This document shows, piece after piece, positions 10,169 through 20,520 of a stretch of DNA of 25,002 bases. How positions within the stretch are numbered: the first letter of the stretch is position 1; each line of letters begins with the position of its first letter. The notes beneath the pieces are model-generated. The model was not told the DNA's origin. It made no database searches and saw nothing but the letters and a program-made list of their open reading frames with translations. The position numbers and the translations under genes were made by a program. The stretch comes from Larix sibirica (Eukaryota > Streptophyta > Pinopsida > Pinales > Pinaceae): the NCBI GenBank assembly GCA_004151065.3, contig NWUY0300000541.1:27832-52833 (forward strand), written 5' to 3'.

Positions 10169-10379
10169 TGATATATAAATAGAAATAACGTATAAAATTC
10201 AAGTACTTCTATTAACTACCAAAATTCCCCTCTTTACAAAGTAAGAGCCTATTTTATATAGATAAATTCAAAATGGGAACGATTAAATTTCATTCGTGTC
10301 AATTCTTTTATCTAATATTAAAAGCTAACTACTTATTAAATATTATAATGCTTGGTAATTATAATCTTCCACTTCTTTA
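10169..10379 (-). repeat. 5' LTR of the minus-strand element
   Basis: About 211 bp. The plus strand begins TGATATATAAATAG; the right end is less certain. It aligns along its length with 5837-6114 after removing that copy's 74-bp duplication. Confidence 0.65.
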
Positions 10380-10800
10380 GTGTATCTCTTGGGATCTATA
10401 CCAAATCAAATCAAATCTTTTGGGGTGCAAACCTTTCTTAAGTTTATGCAATTTAAAGAAAGTTCATATTTTTGGATACACATGTTTCTGAAACTTGTGT
10501 TTTGGGGAAACTTTATATTTTCATAAAGACATAATTTCAAAAAATGATCATATTTTTGGATACCCTTAATGGAGACGTACATAGGCATCAATTTTGATGA
10601 TGACCGAGGAAAATAAATTTAAAAATAAGGTTTCCTTTCTTTTGCTTTTTCTAGAAGTGGTTGTGGTCCTAGGTTGAAGATGGCCTTCAATGTGAAAAAA
10701 CAATAACACTTTGGTATTTTGTGATTCACAGTGTATATATACCAATGGAATGTGCACCCTGATGCAACGCTAACATGTACTTTTTCATGAATATATCCTA
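10380..10800. other. Intergenic DNA with an 84-bp-spaced direct repeat
   Basis: TCATATTTTTGGATAC occurs at 10464 and again at 10548. No gene is seen. Confidence 0.45.
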
Positions 10801-11459
10801 TGTGTCGACCCAGAAGGGATGCACCCTAATTGTAGACATGTGCCATAATTCTAGAGCCCAAAGAGTGTTCCCGCACTTGAGAGGATTTATGGAGGATGAG
10901 TAGACGGTTGACACATAGAATCTATCCTTGACTAGTGCACCGCACTTGAGATGGAATGTTTGACATGCCTTACTTTTTAATGTGAGCTTTCTCCATGTCG
11001 TCTTGTGCGACTAGAAAGCTTACATGCTAGAAAAGTTGTCTTTGTTGACATTTCTTTCAAAGCATAATATTTCTATGTTGGTAAATAGGGGCTTCACTTG
11101 GACTCAACTTGGATGCTTTACTTTGTGATTCTCCTTTCCTATTATTGGCATGCTTTTCCTTTTTGTCCTATGTTCTCCAAGTGGGAAACATTCATCCTTT
11201 CTTAGGATTGTTTCTAAAGCAAGGCTCAAATTTATCCTTGATTCTCCTCCCTTCGCGTCTTCTCTTTGCTATAAATAAGAGTGGAAACAAAGGAGGTAAT
11301 CATCGCTATCTTCAGCCTTCCTTCTTGCTTCCACTCTCTTCACATGAGATTTAGATGTTTAATCAAGTATTTGTGTTATTATATTGATTGAGTTTCTCGC
11401 ATGCACAATAATAGCAATACTTCGAGTGGTGTGAAGAAATTGTGAGTCTCGGTGTGATT
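10800..11459 (+). promoter_or_regulatory. LTR- or promoter-like segment with TATA box
   Basis: TATAAATA at 11270-11277 sits in a GC-richer setting (CTTCGCGTCTTCTCTTTGC before it). A pyrimidine-rich stretch follows about 30-60 bases downstream (CCTTCCTTCTTGCTTCCACT), as around plant transcription starts. A near-identical TATAAATAAG occurs in the LTR-like segment at 24905. A coding relic begins at 11460. It could be a solo or truncated LTR, or a dead gene promoter. Confidence 0.35.
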
Positions 11460-11647
11460 ATGTCCATCACTAAACAAAACGATGTTATCTTCTATTTCAT
11501 GGGGTCGACACCAAACATTATTTCAGGAATCAAAACTAAACTTGATGATGCTTGAGCTAAATTTAGCGTTGAGTTCCCTGAGTAACTAAAGAAAAGTGGG
11601 AGAAACTTTTCAAAAAGAAATTTAATAAAGCTCATGGACCAAACATA
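11460..11647 (+). pseudogene. Short coding relic with in-frame stops, unknown
   Basis: From ATG at 11460 the frame gives MSITKQNDVIFYFMGSTPNI, then ISGIKTKLDDA, TGA (11553), AKFSVEFPE, TAA, LKKSGRNFSKRNLIKLMDQT, TAA. The pieces between stops look protein-like and follow the TATA-bearing segment. No family is recognised; a gag start or a host exon are both possible. Confidence 0.25.
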
Positions 11648-11704
11648 AGCCATGTGTCTCAATCATCATGTGTAAGTTTAGAATTGCACTTTTAATCCTA
11701 GAGT

Positions 11705-12010
11705 TTGTGGAAATGTAGCTCAAGTGGAGTTCTTACTTTTTTTTGACAAAGAACTTGGATTCAAATGTAGTTTTCATTTTTTTACCATTTTCCATTTTCA
11801 TTTCCTTAAATTTTAATATGCACTAGGTTAGTCTAGTTTCAATTCATATCTACACTTCTAATGGCAATTTTTTTGTAAGTGTAGCTCAAGTAAAGCTCTT
11901 GCCTTTTAGCAATTGAACTTGATTCAGATCCCAACATTCCCTGACCATTTTTTTTTTTTCATTTTCTACCATTTCTCTTTTTTTATTTCTGTAATTTTAA
12001 TTCACAAACA
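11705..12010 (+). repeat. Two tandem tRNA-derived SINE-like units
   Basis: Copy 1 carries TAGCTCAAGTGG (11716-11727), a good match to a pol III A box. It also has GGATTCAAATG (11757-11767), a weak B box. Copy 2, 166 bp on, has TAGCTCAAGTAA (11882-11893) and GATTCAGATCC (11921-11931), closer to the GGTTCGANTCC B-box consensus. The spacing between boxes is tRNA-like. Each unit continues into a T-rich stretch, an ACCATTT block and AATTTTAAT. The copies are diverged. The layout resembles plant Au-type tRNA SINEs; the family is not assigned. Confidence 0.45.
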
Positions 12011-12430
12011 ATGGACACTAAACCCGCTGTTAAAGTTGACACTAAACCTGTCACTAAATACAAATAGCACTTAACATTGACTTTTGCTTCAAAAGAAATC
12101 TCCAACTTGCAAAAAAAATGCAATACCTTAACTTTGTCCTAATGAATTGTGTTGTTGTAATGTATACCTCAATGTCTTTGAGTATGTTGATTTATGTCCA
12201 ACTTGCTTGGAACTTTGTCCTTTCTATAGCTCTTTGACAACCAATGCAAACATGCATATGTAAGAATTATATCTAGTTTGCATAGCTCTTACTTGTTTCG
12301 GTGTTAAATTCTTTACTACATGGATTTGTGAGATTCAAATATTCTCTCCAATAAGATCCAATGTGCAAGAATCTCTCCAACACATATTTCAAGGCAAGAT
12401 GTCCTCTTCTCTTCTTCTTATCCACAAATC
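12010..12430. other. Intergenic DNA, no gene seen
   Basis: A small internal repeat (GACACTAAACCYG near 12012 and 12039) is present. Otherwise there is nothing recognisable. Confidence 0.4.
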
Positions 12431-13203
12431 CAACCAAGGGTTCATCACCAAACCCTAGTCTTATTGTATTCTTAGAGTAGAAACCCTAACCTTAGGAGTC
12501 TCCAAGAAACCTTAGTGCTCCAAGACAAGAGAGACCAAGTACATGAGAATATCCAATAGACAAAGAAGAGTGATCATCACCAATGTCTTCTTCATAAGAG
12601 AAAACCCTAGAATCTCACAAGGAACAAGCTCCAACAAAGACATCTCCTCTAGACTTAATATCTCCTCCTACGATTAATGAGGAAAGCCTAACAACTTCTT
12701 CCAAAATGCTAAATACAAAGAACAGAGTACAAATGATGATATGAATGGAAAGGATTTATACCTCATCTAGAGGTAAGGGAGGCCAACAATACTATGTGGG
12801 AACAAGCCCTTACAAGCAACATAAATGAGCCTNAATGTCACCACAATGCACTCTCCTCTCTCTTTACACCTACTCCTTTGACCATGGGAGGCTTCCCAAA
12901 TCAAGCTAGAAGTCATCCTATAAAATATAACAACGAGAGCAATCCTACTTATAACAAAACCTCCTTCTAGATTAGTAATCCAATGCCTTATCAAGTCAAT
13001 ATAATATTTAATAAATATTCAATGACTATGAGATTAGGAGCAATATAACTTGGTATTGTTTGTCTCTAAGGTATATCAATGAACTGCAGTAATAAACCAG
13101 CAACAATAACTTACAATAAAACTTGGATTAATCCTTGAAAAGACCAACAAAATGTACCTCTTATCTCTTACCAACGAGGGATAGACTTGTAGCTTCTTGT
13201 TAT
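12431..13203. repeat. Probable dispersed-repeat/LTR sequence with three telo-box motifs
   Basis: AAACCCTA occurs at 12450-12457, 12481-12488 and 12602-12609 inside a CT- and AG-rich stretch (CCTCTTCTCTTCTTCTTATC, AGACAAGAGAGACCAAG). The composition resembles transcribed LTR or untranslated leader sequence more than intergenic DNA. A single N at 12833 and the gap at the right end suggest that assembly was difficult here. No coding frame is supported. Confidence 0.3.
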
Positions 13204-13612
13204 NNNNNNNNNNNNNNNNNNNNNNNNNNNNNNNNNNNNNNNNNNNNNNNNNNNNNNNNNNNNNNNNNNNNNNNNNNNNNNNNNNNNNNNNNNNNNNNNN
13301 NNNNNNNNNNNNNNNNNNNNNNNNNNNNNNNNNNNNNNNNNNNNNNNNNNNNNNNNNNNNNNNNNNNNNNNNNNNNNNNNNNNNNNNNNNNNNNNNNNNN
13401 NNNNNNNNNNNNNNNNNNNNNNNNNNNNNNNNNNNNNNNNNNNNNNNNNNNNNNNNNNNNNNNNNNNNNNNNNNNNNNNNNNNNNNNNNNNNNNNNNNNN
13501 NNNNNNNNNNNNNNNNNNNNNNNNNNNNNNNNNNNNNNNNNNNNNNNNNNNNNNNNNNNNNNNNNNNNNNNNNNNNNNNNNNNNNNNNNNNNNNNNNNNN
13601 NNNNNNNNNNNN
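13204..13612. other. Assembly gap (409 N)
   Basis: Unbroken run of N. Any open frame spanning it is an artefact. Confidence 1.
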
Positions 13613-14156
13613 ACTCTAAAGTACATGTGTCATGCTCCAAGGTGACGTTGTACATAATAAATGCTCCAAGATGGCACATACCTCCATCACAAGTCTTTAT
13701 GGCCTCCATCAATCCTCTTAAGCAATATACTCCACTAGGTCAATTATCCTCTGCAAGAATACTATCAAAGCCCCAGGCGTACCCGAGTCATCTTCAATCC
13801 TCCAAACAGGAATCCAAGCTACCACATGCCATCCAAGGCTAGAAACCCTCCTAGATGATGGAAAGCACGCATCACCGCATCCCAAGTAGGGCACTCTCGA
13901 AGCAAGTGGCTCCCCCATGTGGCCATCATGAAGGGAATCCACTAATCAAGCAAGATAATTCCAATGCCTGACGGAAGAACACCAAGTCAACACCATCCTA
14001 AGATCAAGCATCCATTGAGCAAGCAATATCAACTATGCATATCCATCACAGACCATCTCGGACCATCCAAGGGCTGAACATACACCATGTATCTCAAATC
14101 TCATGAAACATCCCCAAACATGATGTAAACACTTTGAAAGTAACCTAAAAATCTAA
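13613..14156. repeat. GC-richer unassigned sequence, probably retroelement-derived
   Basis: Rich in CATC, CCATC and CAAGC motifs, and open in several frames without family motifs. Composition differs from both sides. It may belong with the sequence left of the gap to one LTR element. Confidence 0.25.
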
Positions 14157-15290
14157 CAATTATCCAAACACCCATTGGTATTTTTAATGAAGGTATCTCC
14201 AAGTGATAACACAACAATTGAGAGACGATGGAATATATTAGATAGATAAATAGCTGGCAAAAAAAGTAAACACAAAAATGCATATAGAAAATAATAATCC
14301 CAGCCAACAAATATTGCCAAAACTAGTTAATTCTTCCAAAGGAAAAACAAAACTGAACCCAAAACTTATAGCTATTGGGGTATTTAACACAAGAAATTTG
14401 GGATTATTGGATGTTATAGTCAAATCAACAATGTAATCAATGCACAATTGGATGTTAGATTGGAGGTGTTACAGACCCACAAAAGTTCATAATTGGAGCC
14501 TTGAATCACTTTTGGGATACCCATTGAGTTAGCAAAGCACTAAACTGAACTGACTCTGGATTGGATGAAGTGAAAACATTTTTCAACAAAGGTATTTCAG
14601 GGCGATAACATAACAATTCAAAGACTATGGATATATTGGATAGATAAATTGTTGGTAGAGAAAGCAAACACAAACACGCATATGGAAAACAATAACCCCA
14701 GCCAACAAATATTGCCAAAACTAAATAATTCCTACAAAGGAAAAACCAAAATGAACCCAAAACTTATAGGTATTGGTGTATTTAGCATAAGGAATTTGGG
14801 ATTACTGAATGTTATAGTCAAATCAACACTACCATCAATGCACAACTGGAGATTAGAATGGGGATGTTACATGCCCCCAAAATTTCATAATTGAAGCCTT
14901 GATCACTTAGGGATAGTGGATACCCCTCCAGTTAGCAAAGCGCTAATTCAAATCAAGAAGGGATTGTACGAGGTGACATTGATGCTTTCTCTTGATTATT
15001 TGGACACCATTAGGTCTTTTTAACGAAGGCATTTCTGGGTGATAACGCAACAATTCAGACACTGGATATATTGGATTGATAAATTGCTCGCAGAGAGCAA
15101 ATACAAACACACATACAGAAAACAACAGCCCAGCCAACAATATTGCCAAAACTAATTAATTCCTCCAAAGAAAAAGAAAAATGAACCCAAAACTTACAGG
15201 TATTAGGGTATTTAGCATAAGCAATTTGTGATCACTGGATGTTATTGTCAAATCAACAATACCATCAATGCACAATGGTATGGCATTTAT
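14157..15290. repeat. Three-copy tandem repeat, about 400-440 bp unit
   Basis: Copies start near 14157, 14578 and 14994. Shared blocks in each include CCAGCCAACAA, ATTGCCAAAACTA, GAACCCAAAACTTA, TATTTA(A/G)CA and GTCAAATCAACA. From the TTTTTAA(T/C)GAAGG mark the offsets are 397 and about 439 bp; copy 2 carries roughly 42 extra bases at its end. Copy 3 stops at about 15285, shortly after ACCATCAATGCACAA. Long hydrophobic minus-strand frames here are by-products of the repeat. Confidence 0.85.
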
Positions 15291-15976
15291 AGCATGCATA
15301 CATGCATAAAGGCAAGCATGCTGCCTTTTGTGTTCTTCTATATTCAATCACTGCATTGACAACTAATTGTAGAAGGGATGATACTTCACAGACTAAAAAC
15401 AATGATTCCTCGTTGTACCATCTGGAAACACTGCACCACGAACCCCATGTCCAAGTGAGATTAATTACACGATTACAAAGTTACAACCCCCAATCCAATA
15501 TATTTGCATAACCCTATTGTTCTTCCACAACATTTAATGCTGACCAAATTAACTAACCTAGAAATTTGCTTTTTTAAACTAGAAAGAAATAAAGGTTCAG
15601 ATTGCCATTATCCTTTATGTTACAAATTCCACCCCTCTAGAGAACGGGGGGGAAACTACTACATCAGACAGATTGCCGTTGTCTGATGACCAAAGAATTT
15701 TATTAATCAGTCCAATGGAGGGCGACTATACATTCACCTCCATACCATTAACAGAAAAAACTTCGATCACAGCTAAAAACTGATTTATTCCGACCATTAT
15801 TCCTTTCTTGCTACCAACTCTAGCAAATGTACATCAGATACTGCGAAAAATGCCAATTCACTAATCAAAGTGAACAGGAAGAAAACAACAATTATTTACA
15901 CGGAAACAAGAAAATAAAATTGAAGACTTTCCCGTGTCATAGAATATTCATTGCACCAGACTATACTCGTCATCTT
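15291..15976 (-). other. 3' flank of the ARP3 fragment with candidate poly(A) signals
   Basis: On the minus strand this is downstream of the ARP3 stop codon. AATAAA occurs at 15789-15784 and 15704-15699, about 190 and 275 bases after the stop, plausible for a 3' untranslated region. A GCATGCATACATGCAT near-palindrome sits at about 15292. No coding signal is seen. Confidence 0.4.
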
Positions 15977-16881
15977 TTAATACATTCCCTTGAACACAGG
16001 ATTCGTACGACAAATGCTTGGACCGTATTCCTCATACTCTGCCTTTGTATGGCAAGCCTGCATAACAATTAGAACTAAAAGTGATCAAGTTTCCTTGGAT
16101 GAATGAAGATGGGATCTATGATTCTGCAAATTCTAGTGAAACATTCGAGAAAGTGGAATCCTACAAAACCCCATAAAAGCCAATTTGTGGGGAACTAGTT
16201 CTAACTTTCTTCAGCAATTGTCACTGTTCAGATTGATATCTTCGGAGTATTTGAAAAGGATGAAGGAAATACCGTATAAAACTCTGGTGTAGAGGCAAGT
16301 ACAGAGCCTCCAAACCAAACTGCGAACCGCTGGATTGGATGGCCAACTACGTTGACTTCTACTGCCTGTGACTGGTATACAATCATGTCAAGAAGAGATA
16401 CTCATAAGTGCAGTTAGAAAAGAATGGGTTGCATACTAGAAATTTTATTAAGAAACGAATAATCTTACTTTTACTTCACCACCAAGTCGAGCATCTGATG
16501 CACCAATTCGAGCATCTACAATTTTTTTAATATCACGCTGCAATCTTCTAGGGAAATCCTTAAACATAGTTGACCCTCCCGATAACACAATATTCTGCTT
16601 CAAAGCAGAGACGAAGTCAGCAAAAATGTACATTTAGTCTAATGGAATTCTTTGCAGATGTACAATTTCAAGAGAAAAACAAACTTTATGCTTGAAATGC
16701 ACCACATAGCCAGAGCGCACATAAATGAATCTTGAAGACGGTACAATTTTGTGGCCTTCCCACCACAGACCTTGTACAAAGCTCGCCTGGTGTCAATTGG
16801 CGCTGACTGGATGCACTTGTCCACCACAACAGGCAAGGGTGTGGTGTAATCACTAGAGTAGATCTCCGGATTAAAGAAGAC
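15977..16881 (-). CDS. ARP3: Actin-related protein 3, C-terminal four exons
   Basis: ARP3 is a core subunit of the ARP2/3 complex, which nucleates branched actin in the cytoplasm. Minus-strand exons are 16881-16771 ([16 protein letters not shown] to RRALYK, 37 aa), 16594-16469 ([20 protein letters not shown] to GGEVK, 42 aa), 16371-16273 ([20 protein letters not shown] to PEFYT, 33 aa) and 16057-15977 ([12 protein letters not shown] to NPVFKGMY, 26 aa plus TAA). All introns are GT-AG, short (176, 97 and 215 bp) and in phase 0. LSGGST is the actin-fold nucleotide-binding loop, and KGMY is the usual ARP3 end. This is about the last third of a roughly 430-residue protein, with no frameshift or stop. 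A proper acceptor (TTTACAG) precedes the first exon. The expected upstream exon ending in ERFLGPE was not found up to 21.7 kb. It could be a real gene with a very long intron or a truncated duplicate. Confidence 0.93.
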
Positions 16882-17136
16882 CTGTAAATGGGTAAAAACA
16901 CATGCTTAGATGCCTCTGGATCCTGATGTTCTTAATTAAAAATCTAAAAGCCAACTACCTTACCATACTTGAATCTGTATTAAAGTTTTTGACTCATGTA
17001 AAACAGTATAATAATTGATCAGTGGAGATCTAGCAATATAAGCATAGAAGGCGGTACAAGCTGTAATAGTCTATGAAGATAAGGACTGGCATTTCTTATG
17101 GATGAGATTAGTTGTGACATTAAATGCAATGAAGTC
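16882..17136. other. Intron-like sequence upstream of the first visible ARP3 exon
   Basis: AT-rich, non-coding, entering the acceptor at 16882-16884 on the minus strand. Confidence 0.4.
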
Positions 17137-17880
17137 CTATCCACAATGATGCTCAATTGAAGTAAAGCATTAGTTCCATCCACAATGAACCTCACTTGAA
17201 GTAGAGCATTAGTTATGTCAGTAAGCAGAATAATAATTACAGTTAATAATGGAAGGCATTAACGAACACTCATGACCATTTAAGTAAATTTGTATAAATC
17301 AGGTTGTATCTTTTATACAATCTTTCCAGGACACTTTGGGGTGCAGAAATGGAGTTGAAGCATTTATCCCAAAGGAAACTTTGCTGATGTAAAGTCAAGA
17401 ATTTCCGACTATTGACAAAAAGATGTTGTACTCGCAAGAAAATAGAGACTAGTATTAACATTCACACACACTATGAGTATGACACAAAAATATTTAATAA
17501 ATCTTTATGTAATATGGTCATTCAAATGTAAAAAAAGTAGAGCATTAGTTCTATCCACAATGAACCTCCCTTGAAGTAGAGCATTAGTTCTATCCACAAT
17601 GAACCTCCCTTGAAGTAGAGCATTAGTTATGTCAGTAAGTAGAATAATAGTTGCAGTTAATAATGAAAGTTCATGACCGTTTCTGTTGATTTGTATAATT
17701 CAGGCTGTATCTTTTATACAATCTTCCCAGGACATTTTGAGGTGCAGAAATGGAATTTAAGCATTTCTCCCTAAGGAAACTTTGCTGATGTAAAGTGGAG
17801 AATTTCTGACCGTATTGACAAAAAGATATTGGACTCGCAAGACAATTAAAACTAGTATTAACATTCTCACACGTTATGAC
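17137..17880. repeat. Two-copy direct repeat containing a 39-bp minisatellite
   Basis: The segment 17200-17471 recurs at 17614-17876, offset 414 bp. Shared blocks include TCTTTTATACAATCTT, GTGCAGAAATGGA, AGGAAACTTTGCTGATGTAA and ACTAGTATTAACATTC. In front of each copy lie 39-bp units beginning AGTAGAGCATTAGTTC: one full unit at 17161-17199 with a partial one before it, and two at 17536-17574 and 17575-17613. Confidence 0.9.
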
Positions 17881-18215
17881 ATTATGCACTTATTGTTGAA
17901 ACAACATAAAATGTTTTGTTCATGATAATTTCTACCCAGGACTAGAGTGTTGGTATTGAATGCCTTAGCAAAGAAGTTATTTCAGCAAACTACAAAATTT
18001 AAGAATGAAGCTGATAAAGCATTAGAATATCAGGGACATAATCTTTTGTAGTTGTAGCCAACAAGTTTGTAATACAAAGAATGACTATGTGCACATGATC
18101 TTTCCACTGCAAAGAAGTATTTGTTCCTGAACAATTGACATTTCAGAATACTGTTTTGGTCAAGTGTAGATTTTATTTGATCTGGTTGGTAGTTGAGATC
18201 TTGGGATTGATGTCA
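17881..18215. other. Non-coding, intron-like DNA
   Basis: No frame, repeat or RNA signal recognised. Confidence 0.4.
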
Positions 18216-18742
18216 ACTCAATGAGGAAGGCTGTCTAGGCTGAAACTAGCCATTCCAGCATAACCAGTATTTTCCGGTATGTATAAATGAAACCTGACAG
18301 TGCATATTAAAAAAATGAAAGAGAGATGATGCCCCCTGAAAGTACTATAACTCTTATGCAGGGATTCAATATGGTGGAGTACTTCCAGGGATGAGAACAA
18401 TAACAGACATAAAAGTCTAATGGAGGAAATCCACCGATGTTTGTAGAATGCTGATTCACAGAGTCTGACAAAGGTGTTGGACTCAATGATGAAGACTGTC
18501 TAGGCTGGAACTAGCCATTCTAGCATAAACAGCATTTTCTGGTATGTATAAATGAAAGCTGACAGTGCATATTAAAAAAATGAAAGAGAGATGATGCCCC
18601 CTGAAAGTACTATAACACTTATGCAGGGATTCAATATAGTGGAGTAGTTCCAGGTATGAGAACAGACATAAAAGTCTAATATATGAAGGAAATCCACAGA
18701 TGTTCATAGATCGCTGATTCGTAGTCTGACAAAGGTGTCCAA
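18216..18742. repeat. Two-copy tandem repeat, 265 bp unit
   Basis: ACTCAATGA(G/T)GAAG starts at 18216 and 18481. Both copies share GTCTAGGCTG(A/G)AACTAGCC, GAAAGAGAGATGATGCCCCC and GTCTGACAAAGGTGT. Identity is high by eye, so the duplication is fairly recent. Confidence 0.95.
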
Positions 18743-18838
18743 ACAAAGGGATGATGATCAATGTGGTGATTATTCAATGAACAACAGAAACCAGGGTTCT
18801 ACCTTCAGCGTGAGGATGATGGAAATCCAATAGAGAAC

Positions 18839-19243
18839 TAATGATGGGTTCTAGAGAAGCAGGAGTTGTTTGTTGAAGACATGACATGTAACTAGCGTAC
18901 CATCCTAAAGAACCAACAAGCATTGTGGTTACCCAAATGACTTGATGGATGGAGGTGACTCATATGCAGTTTCACATTTTGTACTCGTGAGATGTCTCCT
19001 TTGGCGAAATTTGAGTCTTGTATTAAGAGTGGAGGGGCACTAATGATGGGTTCTAGAGAAGCAGGAGTTGTTTGTTGAAGACATAACATGTAACTAGCTT
19101 ATCATCCTAAAGAACCAACTAGCATTGTGGTTGGTTACCCAAATGACTTGATGGATGGAGGTGACCCATATGCAGTTTTCACATTTTATAGTCTCGAGGT
19201 GTTTTTCTCCTTTGTAAAAATTTGAGTCTTGTATTAAGGATGG
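18839..19243. repeat. Two-copy tandem repeat, 202 bp unit
   Basis: TAATGATGGGTTCTAGAGAA starts at 18839 and at 19041. Both copies share GCAGGAGTTGTTTGTTGAAG and ACTTGATGGATGGAGGTGAC and end in GAGTCTTGTATTAAG. Confidence 0.95.
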
Positions 19244-19479
19244 GTAATAATTTGTGAATATTTATTATTATTTTCATGTGTAAGGAGGGTTGTTAAGAGC
19301 ATATGACAAAATTAAATATTTATGTAAGGTCATCATTTTATAAGCTAGTGACGCGACCAAGCTATTATCAAATATTTAGGTTGGGCCCTTGGGGGTCAGG
19401 TGTTAAACCACCGTAGCCAACCTAGGATACCATAAATGATGTAATGTGACATGTTACTAATGAGAGACTGGTATTTGTC

Positions 19480-20035
19480 AATGTTTCAACAAGTTTCCAG
19501 GACATGGAGACATGGAAGCGGGGAAACACAGGAGCAACCTATGTAGAAACATAGGGGACCCTGCCATAAATACTACAAAATTTATATTAGAATACATAAA
19601 AATTGAAAGTTGGAGCATAAGTCATTAAAGTCTTTAATTTTATAATCTAAAGATTAATACAAGTTTACAACAACATACATCAAGTGAAATAAAATGAAAT
19701 ACAAACATACATAAACTATAACTAATAAAACAAAATCAGAAATACAACCATATTGAACAACAAAATAAAATCAAGGCTAGAGAGAAGGGAAATAGTGGAT
19801 GGCATGGCCCTTTATCATTTTTTTTTTTTATTTTTTGGTCAAAAACAATCAAAGGAAACATGGGGACGCCATTTTTAGGACGGAAAGTTTCCTTTTCCAA
19901 GAAATGTCCCCTTCTGTGTTTCCTTGAGTCTCCTTCAAATGGGGACATGGGGGACGTTTCCAAGTTTCTAGGACGTGCGGGGGTGTGGAAGCACGTTTCC
20001 TACACTTGGGGACATGTCCCCATGTAACACTAGAG
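19480..20035. repeat. Unassigned repeat with GGGGAC-rich ends and a 14-bp palindrome
   Basis: AAGTTTCCAGGACATGGAGA at 19491 is echoed by AAGTTTCTAGGACGTGCGGG at 19962, in direct orientation. The ends are G/C-rich and the centre (19560-19850) very AT-rich. GGGGACATGTCCCC at 20008-20021 is a perfect palindrome. It looks like a small dispersed element or a pair of related ends; no transposase is seen. Confidence 0.45.
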
Positions 20036-20520
20036 TTTGTTGGCTTCTTGGAGAGAATACCTTGGTTGATTTTGCTATTTTGAGCACTAGGTTGCTATTG
20101 GATGGTGATTTATCTACTATTCTATTGAAGCACTCCCTCATTTTGGGCATCTTAACACTTGATTTGATGTGTCATGGAGGATCGTCCCTTGAGATAAGGC
20201 CATAAATCGGCCATAAGTACCACTTGGAGAATTTATTACGTGGTCAAATCAACTTGGACTGTGGACATTGGAGACACTTTGCATCTGATATTGACAAGTG
20301 GCATCCCCACTTCATTGTCATCTATTTTATTGTTTCATATCTCTAGGGTTTTGGTTGATTTGTATTACAGGTTGTTAGAGGATATCGTTGTTTATGTTTT
20401 CCTAGAACAGATCATGGATCTGGCTTCGGCTATTATTATTTTATTTGGGTTTGGTGCCCTAGCTTTATATAAAAGAAGCTCACTCACCTTGTAATGGTTG
20501 TTGAAGATTTGGAGAAAGCT
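20036..20520 (+). repeat. LTR-like fragment with TATA box
   Basis: TATATAAAAG at 20466-20475 is followed by CTCACTCACCTTGTAATGG and TTGTTGAAG, a layout common at the U3/R border of plant LTRs. A TCTAGGGTTTT telo-box-like motif lies at about 20341. No partner LTR or primer site was identified, so a solo or truncated LTR is likely. The open plus frame here has no retroelement domain. Confidence 0.35.

Larger units (their letters stand above)
5837..10379 (-). mobile_element. Diverged minus-strand LTR retrotransposon with gag and protease relics
   Basis: Two related terminal segments (5837-6114 and 10169-10379) flank about 4 kb. Inside, next to the right copy, is a primer-binding-site-like sequence; next to the left copy is a polypurine tract. 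Both are oriented for minus-strand transcription, so the right copy is the 5' LTR. A gag-like start codon (9794) and a retropepsin relic (8788-8306) follow in that order and share one frame, interrupted by stops. No reverse transcriptase, RNase H or integrase motifs were found between 8300 and 6140, so pol seems deleted or replaced. The LTRs differ at many positions, which points to an old insertion. No target-site duplication was recognised. Ends are good to perhaps ten or twenty bases. Confidence 0.65.

Noticed and set aside
13135-13842. Long open frames of 140-235 codons on both strands
   Set aside because: They are created by the run of N in the assembly gap and contain no real sequence over most of their length.
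14101-15347. Several hydrophobic minus-strand frames that look like small membrane proteins
   Set aside because: They are the same frame repeated in each tandem copy, vary by stops between copies and show no family motif.
16639-16901. Two overlapping minus-strand frames starting at internal ATG codons
   Set aside because: One is the ARP3 exon read through into its intron; the other is the shifted frame of the same exon.
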